Assembly: GCF_019925205.1 (NCBI RefSeq) | Contig: NC_083561.1 | Coordinates: 2,913,217 to 2,977,216 of the forward strand | DNA: 64,000 nt | From: Metopolophium dirhodum | Taxonomy: Eukaryota > Arthropoda > Insecta > Hemiptera > Aphididae | Reading direction: 5' to 3' | Shown: positions 51,400-64,000 of the stretch, piece after piece | Numbering within the stretch: the stretch's first letter is position 1 | Layout of the letters: every line of letters starts with the position of its first letter | Notes under the pieces: model-generated | Databases searched by the model: none | What the model was told of the DNA's origin: nothing | Seen by the model: the letters and a program-made list of their open reading frames with translations, nothing else | Program-made: the position numbers and the translations under genes

Positions 51400-51490
51400 C
51401 TGTAAATGTATAAAATTATAATATTATCATAATAATCACCTGTTAGACTATCTAGATTAATATAATTTTTTTAAATATTTACTTCAGGAG

Positions 51491-51964
51491 CAGTGTTGGG
51501 AAAAGATAACCAAAAAACCATTCAAAATTTATCTAGATAAAATAAAATATAACATCATTTTTTTTTAAATATATTATAAATAATGTAATTTACTAGCAAT
51601 TACTAATTAGATAATATTTGTTAATTAATAAATCCTGAATGTCATTTCTCGACTAAAATAATATACAATTTTAATTTTTAATACAACTTGAATAAAAATA
51701 AAATAAAATAAAACTGACAATATTTCAGTAAACATTTCTTTTTTTAACTATAATAATGTTGGAATTTGGAATCACTACTCGGTTCTCGTAAATTATTGGC
51801 CATTTCAGTATTTAAAAATATTCTTATTATTATATTATTTGTCTAGATAAATTACCACAGATAACCATTACATTTATCTAGATGAGATAATTAGATGATT
51901 TAATTATTTTTATCTAGATAAGATAATTAAAAAAATAATTTTATCTAGATAATTCCCAACACTG
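51491..51964. mobile_element. hAT-like MITE with perfect 8-bp target duplication
   Basis: A 474-bp element whose left end CAGTGTTGGGAA and right end TTCCCAACACTG are perfect inverted repeats. It is flanked by TTCAGGAG at 51483-51490 and 51965-51972. Ends beginning CAG and an 8-bp target duplication are diagnostic of hAT transposons. The interior is non-coding and carries several copies of TATCTAGATAA. It lies in the intron between the exons at 51399 and 53522. Confidence 0.92.
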
Positions 51965-53521
51965 TTCAGGAGTAATCTAAATCCATCTATAATTTTTAAA
52001 CATTATAATACTATGCATAAAGTATCTTATTGGGAATTATTATCAAGTTTGTTTTGAAAATTCCCTGGTACTTATTTTGAAAACCACATATTTTTATAAT
52101 CATTATATTCTAAAAAAAATTATATGAAAAAGTAACCTAACCTAACCTCGTGGAAGACGTTTGATGAGAAATATAAAAATACGAATATTGTTCCGGATCT
52201 CTCAATACGATATTTCTTTAAGACATTTTTCGTTATTAGCAAATATTGACACGCATAATATAAAAAAGTAAATACAAACGATGGACACTTTTTAGCGGAA
52301 GCGATTAACTTCGGTTTTTATTTATGTATTATTATTTTGATGTTTATTTTTTTTTGGCCATTCTGATCTTGTTAAAGCAAAATTGCTGTCTATAAAGTGC
52401 AATTAATGTGACGTTTTTGGGACAAGTACCGTTTAATAAATTATTTCATCATACCGTAAAAATCAACGACTTGAGAAATTTTGTAAAAAAAAAATAATAA
52501 AAATAAAAACGTGTCAATTAAAACTCTTCTTTGTTGACTTTGTTGAAACACGAGTGCCTGAACGAACGGAAAATTAAACTTAAATACCAGTTAATTTACA
52601 TACTAAAAACTGTGTGAAAAAAAATCAATGATCATCAACCGAGACAATAAAAATATCAAAACTGAGTGTAACATTTTTATTCATCTATATAGCAAACTTG
52701 TTATAAATATTTGATTTCAATTTTTAGAGAAAAGTTTAATTACTTGATGAAGTTAAAAACTGTACTGATTACATTAATTTTGTTATTGTTAATTAACATT
52801 AATAATCTGCATTTTACTGATTTATTTTGTACTAATTATTATTGTACTATAAAAATGATATAATGATAATTATCTACATGTTTATATAGGTATAACTGTA
52901 CAAGGTTAATGTATGATATAACCTACAAATATGATTATAATTTATATAATTATTTGAAATAATAACGAGTAAGTCAATGTTGCATACATTTAGATCAATA
53001 AATATTTTTATCGAGTTCGAATTTTTTTTCCAATAAATAATTATAAAGAAATGTTGATATTATCAAACAAACAACTAGAAAACTTTTTCTTATTTTAAGA
53101 ATTATCTCTACTGGATTCGTCAGTGTTATCTTTGTTATTAATAAAAGTGTTTGTCGTGTTTCATTGAACGATGTTTATTAATGAAAATAATAAAATATCG
53201 CTAAGATTACTGTAAGCAAAAACACCAATTATTTTCGCAGTTCTTTTAGCTTAGTTTTCTTAGAATCATATCAACTGCGTTATACACACCTAGAAAATTG
53301 TCGAAAGTAATTATTATTTCAACGATAGTCCATCGGAAACAATCTAGTATTGCTCATTAACATTGATAACATTTTTAACATTTAAAGCTTTAGCTAACGC
53401 GACCTTTATAATGTACATAAAATACTATATTTTTTCTCAATGCGAGTGAACTGTGTACAACTGTAAAATTATGGATGTGCTTACTCCTATATTTTAAAAC
53501 GTAAAACATGTAGATAGGTAC

Positions 53522-53653
53522 CTAGTAATAATTTTGCTGACCTTTTTTTTGGACAGACGCTTTTATTTTTCATTATTTCGTCAAACTTGTCGAAAAAATC
53601 GATTTTGACGTGAGTTTGGTCTTCCGTTGGATTGCAAATTGAATTGTGTAAAG
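53522..53653 (-). CDS. Unrecognised minus-strand gene, upstream exon
   Basis: Acceptor GTATATAG, donor GTACCT (phase 1 out); an alternative donor GTCAGC lies 21 bp earlier but gives a phase that does not fit the next exon. It reads LHNSICNPTEDQTHVKID, then FFDKFDEIMKNKSVCPKKR. It needs an upstream exon ending in phase 1. A short ATG exon at 53804-53814 beside a TATA-like box does not fit this phase; the one at 60823-60850 does. Confidence 0.4.
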
Positions 53654-54019
53654 CTATATACAAAGTGTATGGTATACGTGTACCGACATAATAATATTAT
53701 ACCTCGGTACCTAGTTGTTCGGTTTAAATGATAAATCGTGATTCAACTCATACATGAGAATACTCGGAAATTTACGATTTTGTGAAAAACAACGATTACT
53801 TACATTGTTTTCATTTTAAACTACACCCAGTCACTTTTGGTCGAACCGACAAATTATAATATATATAGGCGGCATTATATTGCATGGAAATTGGTGCTCT
53901 ATTAGTCACTGGCGTGATACACGACATTGTTGTAGTGGCGACAGCGGTATACAGTATACCTCGTTCGGTTAAGAAACCGCAATCATATTTAAGAACAATA
54001 TCTACCTGCCACACGGCCC

Positions 54020-57000
54020 TGCACGCTTAGGTATTTTAAACAGTTGCGTTTTTACTCCTACCGCGTATACAGGGCGATCATTATATCGTAAAATAAAATA
54101 TACTGTTTAATATATGCTCGAAGATATCACTGGTCAGTACTCACTACTCAGTAATGAAACGCTCGCTCTGTATATTGATGATGGTCAAAATGTAACAATT
54201 TTACCTTTAATATCAGTTGTCTTGGTTAAATTTTTATTAAACTATGTTATTCACTATGACGTTTAATTGTTTCCAAACAATAAACATAATTGTTTTATAT
54301 TACCAAAATTAATCATAAATACGTCTTACTTATACATCACGTGCATACAAAATGTGGATGTAGTAAACTCAACGTATCAACCCAAATTAAAAAAAAACTA
54401 GGTACACGTTGTATATTATGTAAAAATAAAATTTTCAAAATCAAAAATATAAGACGTGCTTTGTGTTAGAATCATACTGGTTAATTATTGTTATTATAAT
54501 ATTTTATCAACTGTTTTAGTCATAATATTATAATATACCTAGGTCTTAAAATAGTTGTTCCATAAAAATGTAGGGTATAATATGTTTTAAATAATTTTTT
54601 TATATTTGTAATCGTTATACAGAGGCGTGTAATTTTAAAACAACTTTAAAAAATGTACAAACAACGTAACAAACTTATTGACAAGTGTAATTTTACAAAC
54701 CTTGATGAAAAGACATCACGTAGAGCTACATGCACGGATTACCAATAACCGATTAGTTGCCCGTCCAATACAGTATATTTTATACGCACCATGCATTAAC
54801 TTTAAAAACATTTTAGTCGTAACTATTTATCACGATACTTATCAAAGTAAAATACACAAACAAACGTAATAATAAAATTAATATTTGCATTTTAATGCAT
54901 TTTATGAGGGAAATCTAAATTATTCCACTTATTTATAAAATTGATTTATTAGTAATAAAACTGTGGTTGAACTATGCTATAGCCTGGATGTAGCAATCAA
55001 TTGTACAATATTATTAAACACTTGTTTTTTTTTTTTATGATTGTTTTTCGATAAACTTTATAATTTTTTTTAAACTAATTTTACTGCCCTATTATGGCAG
55101 TACAAAATTTAATTTTCCCATTTTTTTTTTTTTTTATAATATTTTATGTACCTAATTTTAGTCCAAGATTATTAATCAATGACGTTAGTCCGTTTTTAAA
55201 TTTTTGTATTCAACATACATTTAACAAATTAATTTTAACTAAAAGGAAAGTTTTTACGGAAATACACAAATTAATACGCATTCGTAATACGCAATACACT
55301 GGTATTGTGTAATAAATAAATAAATAATACACATTATGTCGTTATATGAAGATCAAGGACTAGGAAATGGCAACGTTATTTTATTCTGTCTAGAGGTTGT
55401 GTTGAATTTGGAATCAGATAAACTAATATACTCCGAATAACAAGAATAAAAAAAAAAGTATTTCAATCATGTTCGAACAACAATAATACCACGAACAATG
55501 TAATATCCTTTACCTACACATTAGGTAGATATAAAAATAACTCTAGAAATTAATGATTTCCCAAGTTCGCAGTTAACTAATAATTTAAATTAGTTTTGCT
55601 TTTTTAATGCAATTAGTAAAAACGCAATGAATGAAATATAATATATTAAATTAAGAATATCTTAAAATGTGCCTTTTCAAAATCAATTATGTATTAAATT
55701 GGTAAACCGATGTACATCATATCAAAATAAAAAAATTAAACGTCATGTTAACAATTTTTTTTTTCTTTTGAAATTGTAAAATATAAAATATATCTTTATA
55801 GGATAGAACTTATGTATTATTGTCGATTAAATCTTGCATATTTTATAGAGCATGATTTCTATTTTATATTTGACATTTTAAATATTATCAGTGGTTGTAC
55901 TCGCGGTGTATCTAACAATTTATTATAGACTTCAATACGTAGTGTGGATCACATTAGTTTCTAATTTATTATTATTTTACTGTTATTTTAAATATTTTCA
56001 CGTTATCATATTATGTAATCCGCTGATCCCTAATACAAAGTTAGGGTTTCCACTGAATTTTCTAGATACACAGACAAATGGTTTAATGCTATACTATATA
56101 TTATGGTGTATGCATTAACTATTATGATGACGTGTTGTCTCTGCTTAACAAAATATGTACGAAATAGCTAATTTGCGTTCAGAAGAAAAAAAAACATATT
56201 TTTGTGTTGTTAATTCTAATATTTTTATTATTGCGGTCAATTGATTCATAGTAATTAAATTTAAAGATAAGAATAATACCATCTGCAATTTCTAGACTGT
56301 TTTTTTTTCCATATCTTAATTTTAAAGCTAATTATAAATATGCAAAATATCAAAGTGTATAAATTCTCATAATTCTAATTACTCGCTCTAAACTTAAAAT
56401 AACAATACAAACACTAGCGAAAGAACACAATTAATATTATTCTTTTATTCTATTATCATTCAATTTTATAATAGGTAATTTTACTGTTTTATTAAAACTA
56501 ACAACACAAAATGGATTCTGTTAAACGCAAACTTTCTATGTAGTAAGACAGAGACAATACTCAAGCAAGCATAATATACGTATAATATTGTTGAATAATC
56601 ATGTTTTGTATTTTGTACAAAATTATATCTCGTGACATTTACATTTTAATATCAAAATCAGCAGTATGTACCTACATACGTTTCAAATTATCGATAAAGT
56701 TTGTAATTAAGTTCACTAATTTTTGATATACTCGAATCACTAACATTTATGTCATGAATGAACAGTATAATATAGACGTTTCAAAATACGAAATAATAAT
56801 ATGACGTATCATACGGCAGAGGTTCGAAATTGCACGATCGTTATAATATTAATAATGCCGTAATATGCAAATATTCAATAAACACATAATATTATGACTA
56901 ATTTAGTTTAAACAGTTAAGCCACTTTTACTTGGACAAACATGAGTTTGATAAAAAATTATGTAGACAATTAAACATGACACATTTTATACGCTGAAAGT

Positions 57001-57080
57001 AATATAATACTGTCTTATTGACTATAATTTTAGTTTTATTTTTTTGAACCTATTACACATTTAAGATAAATACCTGTTTT
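54020..57080. other. AT-rich stretch without recognisable gene
   Basis: Poly-T tracts and short random frames only. Confidence 0.45.
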
Positions 57081-57100
57081 CAAGGTTATTTATTTTAATA

Positions 57101-57185
57101 TTAATTTAACGTGTTTTCACTGGAGAATACGCAAAAATCGTCGAATCGCAATTGCCAAATATTTCCATTGATGGTACTACGGCTA
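57101..57185 (-). CDS. Candidate terminal exon paired with 57258-57367
   Basis: Uses the second of two closely spaced acceptors (GTAGGTAG), the only one that keeps the frame open after the 72-bp intron. It reads GSRSTINGNIWQLRFDDF, then CVFSSENTLN and TAA. AATAAA follows within about 20 bp of the stop, fitting a polyadenylation signal. The segment LRFDDF recalls CUB-domain strands, but this is too short to assign. Confidence 0.35.
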
Positions 57186-57257
57186 CTACCTACAAAAGTT
57201 ATGAAAATATAAAAAAATAATAATAATTAACGGAAATAGATTTCAAAATATCCTAAC

Positions 57258-57367
57258 CCAGAGAAGTCCATCGCCGCAATGTCACAATATTTGTTTGCTA
57301 AGTTTTTACAGTCCGCTAAACACCAAAACCATGTGTCCCCGGGGAGTAGGGGACCAGAGAAAATGGT
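57258..57367 (-). CDS. Candidate exon of an unrecognised minus-strand gene
   Basis: Acceptor TTTTTATAG, donor GTTAGG, phase 0 in and phase 2 out. It reads TIFSGPLLPGDTWFWCLADC, then KNLANKYCDIAAMDFS. It is rich in Cys and Trp and clearly less AT-rich than its surroundings. It is followed by a 72-bp intron and the exon at 57101-57185. The family is not recognised; a secreted, disulfide-bonded protein is possible. Confidence 0.35.
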
Positions 57368-57399
57368 CTATAAAAATCCACTAGGTCATAAATATATAG

Positions 57400-60080
57400 G
57401 AATGATGCAACGGACACGTTATTATTTAATGGAACGGTAAACATGGATTAGCCTGCGAATCGAATGACTGCCTGACGCAATTACAGGCGAGAAGAGAAAC
57501 CCATTTCTTTATGTTTCTTGTCTTCTCAAATTTCCGTTAAAATATTTTATGATGCGAACCAAAGTAATTTAATTTGAGAGCTTTCGTGTGTTCAACTAGT
57601 GTTAAGTAGAATTACGTATTCAAAAGTTCAACTTCGAGTCATCTATATTTACTAAGGCTCGACTACTTTATCGCACTTTTCAAAACCACCTCTAAGCGTA
57701 TAATAATATACTATATATATTTTTATCTCTAATTTTAGAAGTAATTTAATATTGCACTGTGTTATAAAATTGCAGGATAAAAAATAAATACTGCAATTTA
57801 TACTATACTGTAGTACCGTAGCATAAAATTATGCTGAACATTTTAATGCTATCTGCAACTAGTATTATATTATATATATTATATATATTATTGGTATACC
57901 ATTCATTATTTAGTTATCATTTCGAGTTTAGATGATCTGAAGATAAACATTATTAGATATTTGAATATGTCTGACCTTCAGATACAATTTTTTTTTAAGT
58001 ATTATTATTGGTTATTATAAAAAAATACAAAATACAAAATACATAATTTAATAACATAAAGTGTATTTAATAGGAATAGTAGGTAAATATTATAATTTTT
58101 TGAAAAAAAATCTAATCCTTTTAAGGATGTTAACTTAACTCCATAATAGTCCTAACTCGATTCAATAATATATTATTAACATGAAAAATACCCGAATGAA
58201 AATTGTTTTTCCTCTATTAATATTCCATCGTATTCGAGTTCTGCAAAATCACATGGTCACGCCAACTTAAGTTCCTATGCTTGGGATATTATCAGTGCTG
58301 ATATAACCGTCATGGTATTTTATAATCAACTTTTAATTTATGGGTTTCCTAGTATTTTTTTTTAAAAAAAAAAGCTAATTTGTTAAGAGGGTATAAGTTA
58401 GGGTATATGCAACCTTGTCACCCCATAGAAACTTCCATATAATATATATCATGATAATAATTAAACCACTTCAGTAGTTTGCAATTTGCATGTTTGACAA
58501 GTAACCAGCTAACAGCTCATTTCACTCCAATAAGTCAATCAGTTGTTTGCGTTCCAATTACCCCATCGATATTTGATTGTGATATTAAAGTCCTCGAATA
58601 AATATTTAAAAAAAAATCATATCATAGTACCTAAATACCTAACTATAATGAAAGGTAAACAATAATAGATAATTGTGTTGAAACACAAATCATCCCAATT
58701 AGGTACTTCCAACGCGGTAAAGGTAAATATATATAGGTAATAATACGTATATCACATTAATTAATGTAAACTGAAAAGTTTTAAATTTTAATGGGCTCGC
58801 TCAAACAAAAAAAAAATCGAGTGGCATAAGAATTAGTTATTTTGCATCTGAGGATTAAATAGGATTAAATATAATAGTATACCTATTAACTCATAATTTC
58901 GATTATAGTAACCTTATACGATAATGAATGTCTTTTGTTTTTAAATAGATAAGTACCTACTAACAGTTTTGATATAATTTACATTTTAAACCAACAAGAA
59001 CTTTTTAAGTGTATTTTTTTAGTTTATTGTATAAAAATAATATATATTTATATTCTAATGGTGGTCTTTTGTACCTATACTCGTAATTATTACAATATGA
59101 CGTAGTAGTAGTTTATTTATGTTTGTATCTATCTAAATCTAACCTTTTTAAACAACTATTATCAGTTAAAACATTTTTTAAGTCTCTATTTCTAAAATGA
59201 TATGGATTTCATTATAGGAAGGTCATTTTTAAAATAAAATTAGTTGGTAGGTATCCTACTATAGGTACCTACTTTAAAAATATGAAAATTATTTTAAAAA
59301 TTATTATTTGATAATAAATACAATATTATAATGGATACACATCAATTGGTCATGGCATATTCCAATGCATAATAATAAATACTAAATGTAAACACAATAT
59401 TATTACAATTAAATATTATACGTTTTTATTTTTTTATATCGATTTGATCAACCAAAAAAAAAAGCTTACGGATAGATAAAAAAAATTGACGATATGATTT
59501 AACTCTTCAATAAAAATATGTTGACGTATATTTTTTAATTTAAAAAACACACTTTATGCCTATAATATGGGCTACATGCGTGCTTGTGATGGGCACAAAG
59601 TTATTTAATAACTCCGTTATGTCGCCTGCCGATCGTGACAGCAGAATCATATTTTATTATACTCATTATACATCTACAAATCATTTGCGAATCCTGTCGC
59701 CGCCGCTACAGCCATATCTCAAGCGTGACGACCAGTACAATTATTTATACATACCTACCTAAATAATATTATAATAGTCAACGAGTAATTTATAATTTCG
59801 TCAATTAAAAACATGATTTAACGGCACAGAACTAAATAGTCACCGTAATGATAGTAATAATAATAATATTACACTCGGCACACGCTGCTGTACACAGTTG
59901 CGTGGCGAAGGCTGTTTTTCGACGGTTGTGCTTCGACCGAAATCGATGGGTGGGTCCAGCAGGATGCGTACGACTGCGAGTTTAAGGTGATAAAATATGA
60001 TAACTAATAAAAATGCAAACAATCTAACTTACTCACCGTATAATCTACATAATATTATATAAAAGTGTAGGTACTACTTG
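57400..60080. other. AT-rich stretch without recognisable gene
   Basis: Upstream (minus strand) of the 57.1-57.4 kb exons. A possible further exon at about 57480-57530 (KKWVSLLACNC) could not be confirmed. The rest is featureless. Confidence 0.4.
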
Positions 60081-60089
60081 AGGCGTAGA

Positions 60090-60245
60090 CGCAACTAGAC
60101 CCCAACTTGGGGGTGCACAAGCTATCAACCTCCCGGGATTGGTCCTTTCCCTTTTTTAACTAGCCAATCTTCTGCCCAGAGGTCTAATCTATCTCTGTAC
60201 CAAATTTCATCAACATCGGTCCAGCCGTATAGGAATGCATAAAAG

Positions 60246-60283
<38 letters not shown>

Positions 60284-60300
60284 TCATTTTTATATTGATG
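60090..60300 (+). mobile_element. Retrotransposon 3' tail ending in a CA microsatellite
   Basis: The string CTCTGTACCAAATTTCATCA, followed by CATCGGTCCAGCCGT, GCATAAAAGACACACACAC and ACAGACAAACATTCATTTTT, matches the 3' end pattern known from arthropod RTE-type LINEs and the SINEs that share their tails. The (AC)n at about 60247-60275 is part of that tail. No coding part is present, so the copy is strongly truncated. Confidence 0.55.
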
Positions 60301-60822
60301 AGTAAAACAGTAACAGATTAAGAGAATCTCTTAGTTGTGACAATTTTAATATAGTTTTTCTGTTCAGTAAATTATATTTATTTTAATTACTGCTAGTTCA
60401 GTCAGTTCAGACTTAAGGACCTCTCCTTTCTCGAATCAACAATACAATTATAATTATTTTTATTCAGTTGAGGACTTTCAAACTCTGACTGATTTGAACT
60501 AAAACAGCTTGAAATTGAAAGGCCTAGATTGTTAATTATTTTTTAGGTATTAATTTTTTTTATTTTTTAACACTATAGCTATTAGGACTAGGTTTTATTA
60601 TTTGTTTAATAATATTATTAATTATTATAAAATATAGGCAGGTAATAAATAATATTGGCATAGTAACATAAACATTGATAATATATTTAATTTTCATTAA
60701 AAAAAAAACCAATGGCATAACCTTTTTTGAACAACACAATTTATTTAACTTGTTTGCTTGTGTTATAAGTTAGGTACAACAAATTATAACAAGGAAACAA
60801 TGTTAACGCACTCGGTACTCAC

Positions 60823-60850
60823 TTTCATTGACCGTCCTTCTTTCTGCCAT
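60823..60850 (-). CDS. Possible first coding exon (minus strand)
   Basis: An ATG followed by AERRTVNE and a strong donor (A/GTGAGT), phase 1. It could start a minus-strand gene such as the one whose exon at 53653 needs phase-1 input, but the 7-kb gap makes that link speculative. Without splicing the frame stops six codons later. Confidence 0.2.
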
Positions 60851-60869
60851 AGATAATGAAAAGTATCGT

Positions 60870-63800
60870 TACCCCGTGTTCAAAGTTATTTCGTCAATTT
60901 ATATTGCTCAACAATTTTGTATTTATTGATCAGTTTTGCTTAAAAATTTAGATTTTTGGTAATACGATAATATTATGTTGACATTTGTATATGTTTGGGT
61001 TTTGAAGTAGTACGATTAAGTGAAACGGAGTTGGTATTAAAACAAGTGACGAAAAATAAATTATATATTATAAGTTATAATTTATAACTTAAATATATAT
61101 AGACACAATATAGTGGACCTTTTCAAAACATTCGAAAACATACAGTTACCTTTGAATGATAGTTTCAGTTGTAGGAATAAGTGCAAAAGAAAAAAACCTA
61201 AAACAATTGCTGATTCGACCATAAGGGAGTGGTGGTGGTGGTGGTAGTGCAGGTGGTAGAGATGGTCTGCGCCTCACCCAAAAAAATTTCCTCCACACCA
61301 CTGTGACCATACATCTCGATATTACAATAATGTAGGTGCTCTTAGCTATCTTACCACAACCATTATTGATTTTAGAATATACTTATAATATTCGAAAATC
61401 AATGCCACAACTGACACGGCATTAGAGGCGTACTGTACCTGTAAATATTAATCACCGTCAGGTATATCATACATGTAACGTAATATTATTGTAATAATAA
61501 TCTGCTGTTGCCCTATCTAAATCATTTGTATTGCGTCCACGACATAGTCCGCGCCGTTTTACATCGGCAATATCGAAAACTCGATTATTATTATTATTAT
61601 GATTATTATTATTGTCGTCGCCGTCGTTGTTGTTGTTGTTGATGTTGGTTTTATTATTTACTTATTATTATTTTTGCGCCCAGATAAATAACCGAACCAC
61701 CATTTTATATACAAGTAATATTTTATACTCATTTGACCGCGACCAATTTTCCACTATCATTTCGCCGCAACCAATATGCCGCGACAAATTTACGGGACGC
61801 CGATTATAATAATATATTATTCCGACGTTTGTGAATGGTCATATAGTTATTATAAATTTAAGTCAACATGATATGACACGAATTACCGCGATCGTAAATT
61901 CGTAAATATAATATTATCGCATGTACACATCGCGTAAACACATCGCGTCATACTATCAAAATCTACACACGACAAGAATACAAGATAACTAGAATAACAT
62001 TGTAGAGCACAATATCAATATGAATCCGTGACAAGATTAATTAGGTACCAATTTCACTAGTTTTCACGATTAATTCGCAAATGACGCAAACTAATAAATA
62101 TTACGCAGTGGCAGTGCACTCCGTCATCAATTTTCCATTGAATTATTGTATGACATACTGTATAGCTTTGTTACCCGAGCTCGATGATGGGATTCATCTA
62201 TTGTCATTGACGCGTGTAGTCGAAAATGGATGTTTATATAGACTACTAAGTATAGCTAAGCCTGCTCATGACAAAGTCAGTTTTATGATTTTTTCCCCTC
62301 CTCGATACTGCATTTTTTGGTGTCTATGTTTTTGTATACCTAACTATGGGCTATGAAATAATCATAACTAAATATTTTGACTTAAATCATTGATTTAAAT
62401 CGATAGCATATTTTATGAAAATCATATCCCATGCCATTTAGCAAAAAATAAAATATGGCATAGACCACAAATATATATACGCATATATTATATATTTTTT
62501 TTTAACGGTCACTTCCCTCTCAGCTATGACTATGCAATAATTCGAGTCAGTCAGTCAGCACCATGATATTGGAACAATGGCGAAATACGTATAATAAGTT
62601 GGAATAATAATTTTACCTACATAAAAAAACAAAACGTTTGTATTTTTAAAATATAAAATTATTTTATAGAAGTTTACCAACTCTAAATAACAGTTTGTGT
62701 ACTTTAATTTAAATGACAAGAACCATTCGACAGTAAGTACTACAAGATAAATGTTTGATAAGTTCTGGAAAGTTTATACCCTGTTATAAATCTTAAGTAA
62801 AAAACGTTTAAAGTAAAACAAGTTCTAGATTAACGTTTTACATCTTTGAAAGAGAAATTGTCTTGGGTCACATTAAGATTAGTTTAGGACCAAAAAAAGG
62901 TGTTACTTATCCGTCTATAATGAATTGCAATATAAAGATATATAATAGTAATCACAATAATTCTGATTTATTAAAAACCAATGTGAAGAAAAAACATAAC
63001 ATACATAATTTTATCGTACTTACACATTACTATAATAGGTATTAAATAAAATAATTCAATATTTTGATTCACATTTCATAGTTTTAAACAATTGAAATTT
63101 AAAATAATTAATTTTATAAATTATAATCATACAATATTATACGAAATACTGTTGCTTCGTAATTTTTCATTGTTAATTACAGATTGATTAAAAACTAAAA
63201 AGTCAGTAGGTATTATATTAAATTGAATGAAACTATATTTTACACAATTTAAACTTTATTTTTTAAATAATGTAATATATTATAATATTAATTTACACGA
63301 TAAAAGGAATTTGTTTGTAGCAGTTATATTATAGTGCTTTTAACTATTACAATTAAAATAAAGTATAAAATACTTTCGTCAAGCTATTCCTGCTTGCACA
63401 TTCCATTGCGGATGTTTTTGTTTAACTTTAATCGTAGGCATATAATATTTTAAATGTAAATTAATGCTCCTGTTAATTATATAACTGTATATAGACCTAG
63501 CACTTGCTCAGTGTTTTTATAATAAACAAATAAATAATTTTAAAATGCAGATTCGTGGCTGAGTAGCGAGTGAAACAATTTGTTACACCGTAGGTATATA
63601 ATATAACAATATAAGCCAAACAAGGAAAGAAACCTTGAGACGAGTGGTATGACGTAGGTACACCTAGCTTAGAACTTTCAACGATTAAACAATTTTCATA
63701 ATTTAATGGAGAAACATCATCAACTTCGATTTGCATAAAATAATATAATAATGACATTAGTTGTAGAAATACAATAATTACATATTATGTTTGGTTTAAA

Positions 63801-64000
63801 CTTGTAGGGCAGACTCGAAATAATATTTGAAACGATTTCCATCGAATAACATTGTATGTACCTACGTATTAATATTTAATCTGAAAAAATCTGATAGTAA
63901 TTATTACGCAGCACCTAATGTGTTATTATAATATTTTAAACACTAACTCAATATTTTATTGTGTGACCATAACGATAATATTACAATATAAATAGGTACC
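60870..64000. other. AT-rich right end without recognisable gene
   Basis: Contains a short GGT run near 61230 and an ATT/GTC/GTT triplet patch near 61585-61645. No gene supported. Confidence 0.45.

Noticed and set aside
52133..52148. CCTAACCTAACCT resembling the insect telomere repeat
   Set aside because: Only about two and a half units; a similar pair at 11551 is equally short. Expected by chance in AT-rich DNA.
53804..53814. ATG-AAA-ACA-AT exon with GTAAGT donor behind a TATA-like box (minus strand)
   Set aside because: It looked like the first exon of the 50-53.6 kb gene, but its phase (2) does not fit the acceptor at 53653 (phase 1), and no linking microexon fits in the 150 bp between.
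1..64000. tRNA, rRNA, CRISPR, prokaryotic operons or phage
   Set aside because: I looked for T-arm-like GTTCGAATCC strings, regular spaced repeats and ribosome-binding-site-led gene clusters and found none. The window is eukaryotic nuclear DNA.

Overview
The window looks like nuclear DNA from a hemipteran insect, most likely an aphid. It is very AT-rich, full of short TA/ATT/TAATATTATAAT-type strings and GGTACCTA-like motifs, has GT-AG introns of 70 bp to 4 kb, and carries many small terminal-inverted-repeat elements. The assignment to aphids is an inference from base composition and style, not from a database search. No bacterial-style genes, operons, CRISPR arrays, tRNAs or rRNAs were seen.

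The one gene that can be read with high confidence is a matrix metalloproteinase (MMP, metzincin family M10A) on the minus strand, from the start codon at 46337 down to about 35202. Ten coding exons join in consistent phase. They give a signal peptide, a propeptide with the cysteine switch PRCGVRD, a furin-type RSRR site, a zinc catalytic domain with HEFGHSLGLSH and a Met-turn, an acidic/Ser/Thr hinge, and a four-bladed hemopexin domain closed by a Cys pair. The 3' end is ambiguous: exon 10 carries both a good splice donor and a read-through stop. Its introns hold pogo/Tigger-like and microsatellite sequence, and a CpG-rich region with a 35-bp tandem repeat and two E2F-like palindromes lies just upstream of the start codon.

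Left part (1-34 kb): 2.0-6.8 kb is strikingly CpG-rich, with homopolymer and trinucleotide runs, a TATA-like box and a long polypyrimidine tract. It behaves like a promoter region, and a possible first coding exon (plus strand, 2535-2564) sits in it. The rest of this part is mostly AT-rich non-coding DNA. It holds a tandem duplication interrupted by a 5'-truncated LINE (13.7-14.5 kb), a triplicated diverged repeat (17.2-19.1 kb), smaller CpG-rich islands (16.8, 22.1, 26 kb), a hAT-like MITE filled with internal repeats (26.9 kb), and two related small inverted-repeat elements (28.8 and 30.9 kb).

Right part (47-64 kb): a minus-strand gene of unknown function is supported by four candidate exons between 50213 and 53653 whose reading phases agree. 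A hAT-like MITE with a perfect 8-bp target duplication (51491-51964) sits in one of its introns. A second candidate pair of minus-strand exons lies at 57.1-57.4 kb, and a possible first coding exon at 60.8 kb. A retrotransposon 3' tail with a CA microsatellite is at 60.1-60.3 kb. Most other bases show no recognisable gene. Short exons of AT-rich insect genes are hard to call by eye, so genes with long introns could have been missed.
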